The position numbers and the translations under genes are program-made. A DNA stretch of 64,000 nucleotides from GCA-002728855 sp036340635 (GTDB taxonomy: Bacteria; Bacteroidota; Bacteroidia; Flavobacteriales; Flavobacteriaceae): contig JAYYYF010000009.1 in the NCBI GenBank assembly GCA_036340635.1, positions 1 to 64,000 on the forward strand, in the 5' to 3' direction. The notes beneath the pieces are model-generated. The model had not been told where the DNA came from and did no database searches. It worked only from the letters and a program-made list of their open reading frames with translations. Shown here piece by piece: positions 62,601-64,000 of the stretch. Each line of letters starts with the position of its first letter. Position 1 is the stretch's first letter.

Positions 62601-63206
62601 TTATTTGTCTTTATTATAAAGCACGGGGTTTAGATCTTCGTCATTATACATTTTCATTTGCTTATAGGTTTTCATATATTTTATTCCTGATTCAATGTCG
62701 CTTAAAAGTTGGTCTATTGCCAAGCAAAGATCTACTTTTTGTTGAACTAAAACTTCTAGTTTAAAATTACAATTTCTAACATGTTCCTCCGAAGCGTCTG
62801 TCCTTTTAGTTTCTTCATCCATATGAAATATTTTCAAAGCTAAAATAGATAGTCTGTCAATTGCCCAAGCTGGACTTTCTGAATTAAAGGTTGCTGTCTT
62901 TGAAATTTTAACATTTTTATATTTCTCCAAAAAATAACTATCTATGTATTCAACCAAATCCGTTCTTCTTTGGTTTGATCTGTCTATAGTTCTCTTCAAT
63001 TCTAAAGCCTCTAATGGATTAATTTTAGGATCTCGTATTAAGTCTTCCAGATGCCACTGAACAGTATCAATCCAGTTCTTTTGATACAAAAGGTATTTAA
63101 TCTCGTTCTTTTTAAAAGGATTTTTTGATTTTCCTGTTACGCTATTTTGTAGGTGATAATCAGATATGGATTGATCAAATACTTTTAAGCATAGCTTGCT
63201 AAACAT
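62601..63206 (-). CDS. DUF4254 protein
   Basis: ATG at 63206 gives 201 residues starting FSKLCLKVFDQSISDYH, as homologues do; the longer frame from 63239 would begin upstream of the -7 box. The protein is soluble and helical, with PFKKNEIKYLLYQKNWIDTVQWHLEDLIRDP, RSNQRRTDLVEYID and RLSILALKIFHM. The family is found next to GT9 genes in Bacteroidota, so a role in surface glycan synthesis is likely, but the activity is unknown. Confidence 0.88.
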   Translation of the reverse strand: MFSKLCLKVFDQSISDYHLQNSVTGKSKNPFKKNEIKYLLYQKNWIDTVQWHLEDLIRDPKINPLEALELKRTIDRSNQRRTDLVEYIDSYFLEKYKNVKISKTATFNSESPAWAIDRLSILALKIFHMDEETKRTDASEEHVRNCNFKLEVLVQQKVDLCLAIDQLLSDIESGIKYMKTYKQMKMYNDEDLNPVLYNKDK

Positions 63207-63217
63207 GGTTTTTTTTT

Positions 63218-63225
63218 CAAAGATA
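63218..63225 (-). promoter_or_regulatory. -7 box for DUF4254-GT9 (TATCTTTG on the minus strand)
   Basis: The box matches TAnnTTTG and ends 11 bp before the chosen ATG at 63206. No -33 TTG is at normal spacing. Confidence 0.45.
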
Positions 63226-63261
63226 CTCAATAAGGGCAAAATTAAAAGTTTGTTTTTATTG

Positions 63262-63291
63262 TTGTAAGAATCTTTTGATTTATTATTTTTG
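63262..63291 (+). promoter_or_regulatory. Promoter of the DUF6341-like gene (TTG-N19-TATTTTTG)
   Basis: TTG (63262-63264) and TATTTTTG (63284-63291) are 19 bp apart, a full match to the Bacteroidota sigma-A consensus. The ATG follows at 63308. Confidence 0.7.
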
Positions 63292-63307
63292 TAAGGAATA
63301 ATTAAAG

Positions 63308-63535
63308 ATGACAGAATTTTTCTATTTTATCGAATACTTGTTTGTAGAGATCTTGTTTATTCCTCTTGATTTTTTAAGATCGCTCGAGCTAGAAAGCTGG
63401 GGTTTAGCAAATTCTATAAACTTCTTTTTTATTATAACTGTTATTTGTGCGCTTTCTTATTGGACCTTACAACTAATGGGGTTTTCTAAAAGAAAGGAAG
63501 AGGATGAGGATCCCTCTGCTCATTCTTTTTTATAA
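63308..63535 (+). CDS. Small membrane protein, DUF6341-like
   Basis: The 75-residue protein has a hydrophobic N-terminal half with two likely membrane segments (about 4-22 and 35-56) and an acidic tail. Homologues in flavobacteria sit next to purD and are often misnamed as phosphoribosyltransferases; I match it to the DUF6341 type by recall of that neighbourhood and the sequence ESWGLANSINFFF. It has the best promoter in this region. The 3' end overlaps purD by 6 bp. Confidence 0.75.
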   Translation: MTEFFYFIEYLFVEILFIPLDFLRSLELESWGLANSINFFFIITVICALSYWTLQLMGFSKRKEEDEDPSAHSFL

Positions 63536-64000
63536 GTCAAACCCTAAGTCTTTCCTGTAATATTTGCCCTCAAAGTCAATTGAATTTATTGTCGTATAAG
63601 ATTTTTTTAATGCAGAGCGAAAATCAGATGATTTAGATATTATGGACAAAACTCTTCCTCCATTAGTTACAACCCGGCCGCCTTGTGTTTTTGTCCCTGC
63701 GTGTAAAACAATTGAGTCGTTATGTTTGTTTAAGCCTGTAATTTCTTTTCCTTTTTGATAGGTTTCGGGATAGCCTTCTGAAACCATTACAACATTTACA
63801 AAGGAGCTCTGATCAATTTCAAGGTTAATAGATTTTAAGTCTCCCTTTGCAGTATTTACCATCATCTCTAAAAAATCATTATTGATTCTAGGTAGAACAA
63901 CTTGGGTTTCTGGATCCCCCATTCTAACATTATATTCTATAACATAAGGTTCGTTATCTACTTTAATTATCCCAATGAAAAGGAATCCAACATAGTCGAT
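63530..64000 (-). CDS. purD: Phosphoribosylamine-glycine ligase, C-terminal part (cut by window edge)
   Basis: The minus-strand frame stays open to the right edge, so only the last 156 codons are seen. They include the ATP-grasp end FIGIIKVDNEPYVIEYNVRMGDPETQVVLPRI and the closing C-domain (GRVLSIISKSSDFRSALKKSY, IDFEGKYYRKDLG). PurD makes glycinamide ribonucleotide in purine synthesis. The remainder of the gene is outside the window. Confidence 0.93.
   Translation of the reverse strand: MDYVGFLFIGIIKVDNEPYVIEYNVRMGDPETQVVLPRINNDFLEMMVNTAKGDLKSINLEIDQSSFVNVVMVSEGYPETYQKGKEITGLNKHNDSIVLHAGTKTQGGRVVTNGGRVLSIISKSSDFRSALKKSYTTINSIDFEGKYYRKDLGFDL

Overview
The window is about 64 kb of AT-rich DNA (roughly 70% A+T by eye) from a member of the Bacteroidota, almost certainly the Flavobacteriia. 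Evidence is the complete Bat aerotolerance operon, carboxypeptidase-like/TonB-dependent receptors, a TPR lipoprotein resembling SprE/PorW of the type IX secretion system, several Bacteroidota-restricted families (DUF4292, DUF4254, DUF5687, DUF3108), a split F-type ATP synthase operon without atpD/atpC, and promoter -7 boxes of the Bacteroidota form TAnnTTTG. Very short spacers, overlapping convergent genes and few regulators suggest a compact, probably marine, free-living genome; the habitat is inference. No tRNA, rRNA, insertion sequence, prophage or CRISPR array was seen.

Layout. 1-4 kb: start of a probable sensor kinase (cut by the window edge), a beta-lactamase-fold serine hydrolase, a two-domain oligopeptide-type ABC ATPase and a small membrane protein. 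4-7 kb: gpsA and pheS converge, then a small unknown gene and a CvpA-like gene. 7-16 kb: MoxR - DUF58 - large membrane protein - BatA - BatB - BatC - BatD - BatE, one operon on the minus strand. 16-19 kb: nadD-gmk-yicC and a DUF1080 secreted protein. 19-38 kb, mostly plus strand: Cys/Met PLP enzyme, gdhA, recO, a heme-type TonB receptor, ileS, a DksA-like protein, lspA, uvrC, DUF3108, an M23 lipoprotein, pgi and a second TonB receptor ending in a strong terminator. 38-47 kb: recJ-rsmI, tdk-alr, asd, accC-accB-rpmF-DUF177 and pdxA. 47-58 kb: ribE, an EnvC-like protein, DUF4292, dut, atpBEFHAG, an AtpZ/AtpI-like protein, bactofilin and the SprE-like lipoprotein. 58-64 kb: ABC exporter pair, a ferredoxin-type oxidoreductase, glycosyltransferase 9 with DUF4254, a small DUF6341-like protein and the C-terminal part of purD.

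Most genes are housekeeping: amino-acid and cofactor synthesis, DNA repair, envelope biogenesis and energy conversion. The best unexplained signals are: (i) a 42-codon relic of fabH between rpmF and accB, ending exactly after the conserved TRTGI block; (ii) two intergenic arrays of A/T tracts repeated every 10-11 bp, one beside that relic and one upstream of the serine hydrolase, which look like phased, intrinsically curved DNA; (iii) a perfect 10-bp inverted repeat upstream of the MoxR/Bat operon; (iv) a 24-bp tandem repeat coding for a Lys/Asp tract in BatC; (v) a perfect hairpin lying inside the overlapping 3' ends of two convergent genes; (vi) -7 boxes so close to start codons that several mRNAs should be leaderless. 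I did not find a convincing new defence or mobile system.
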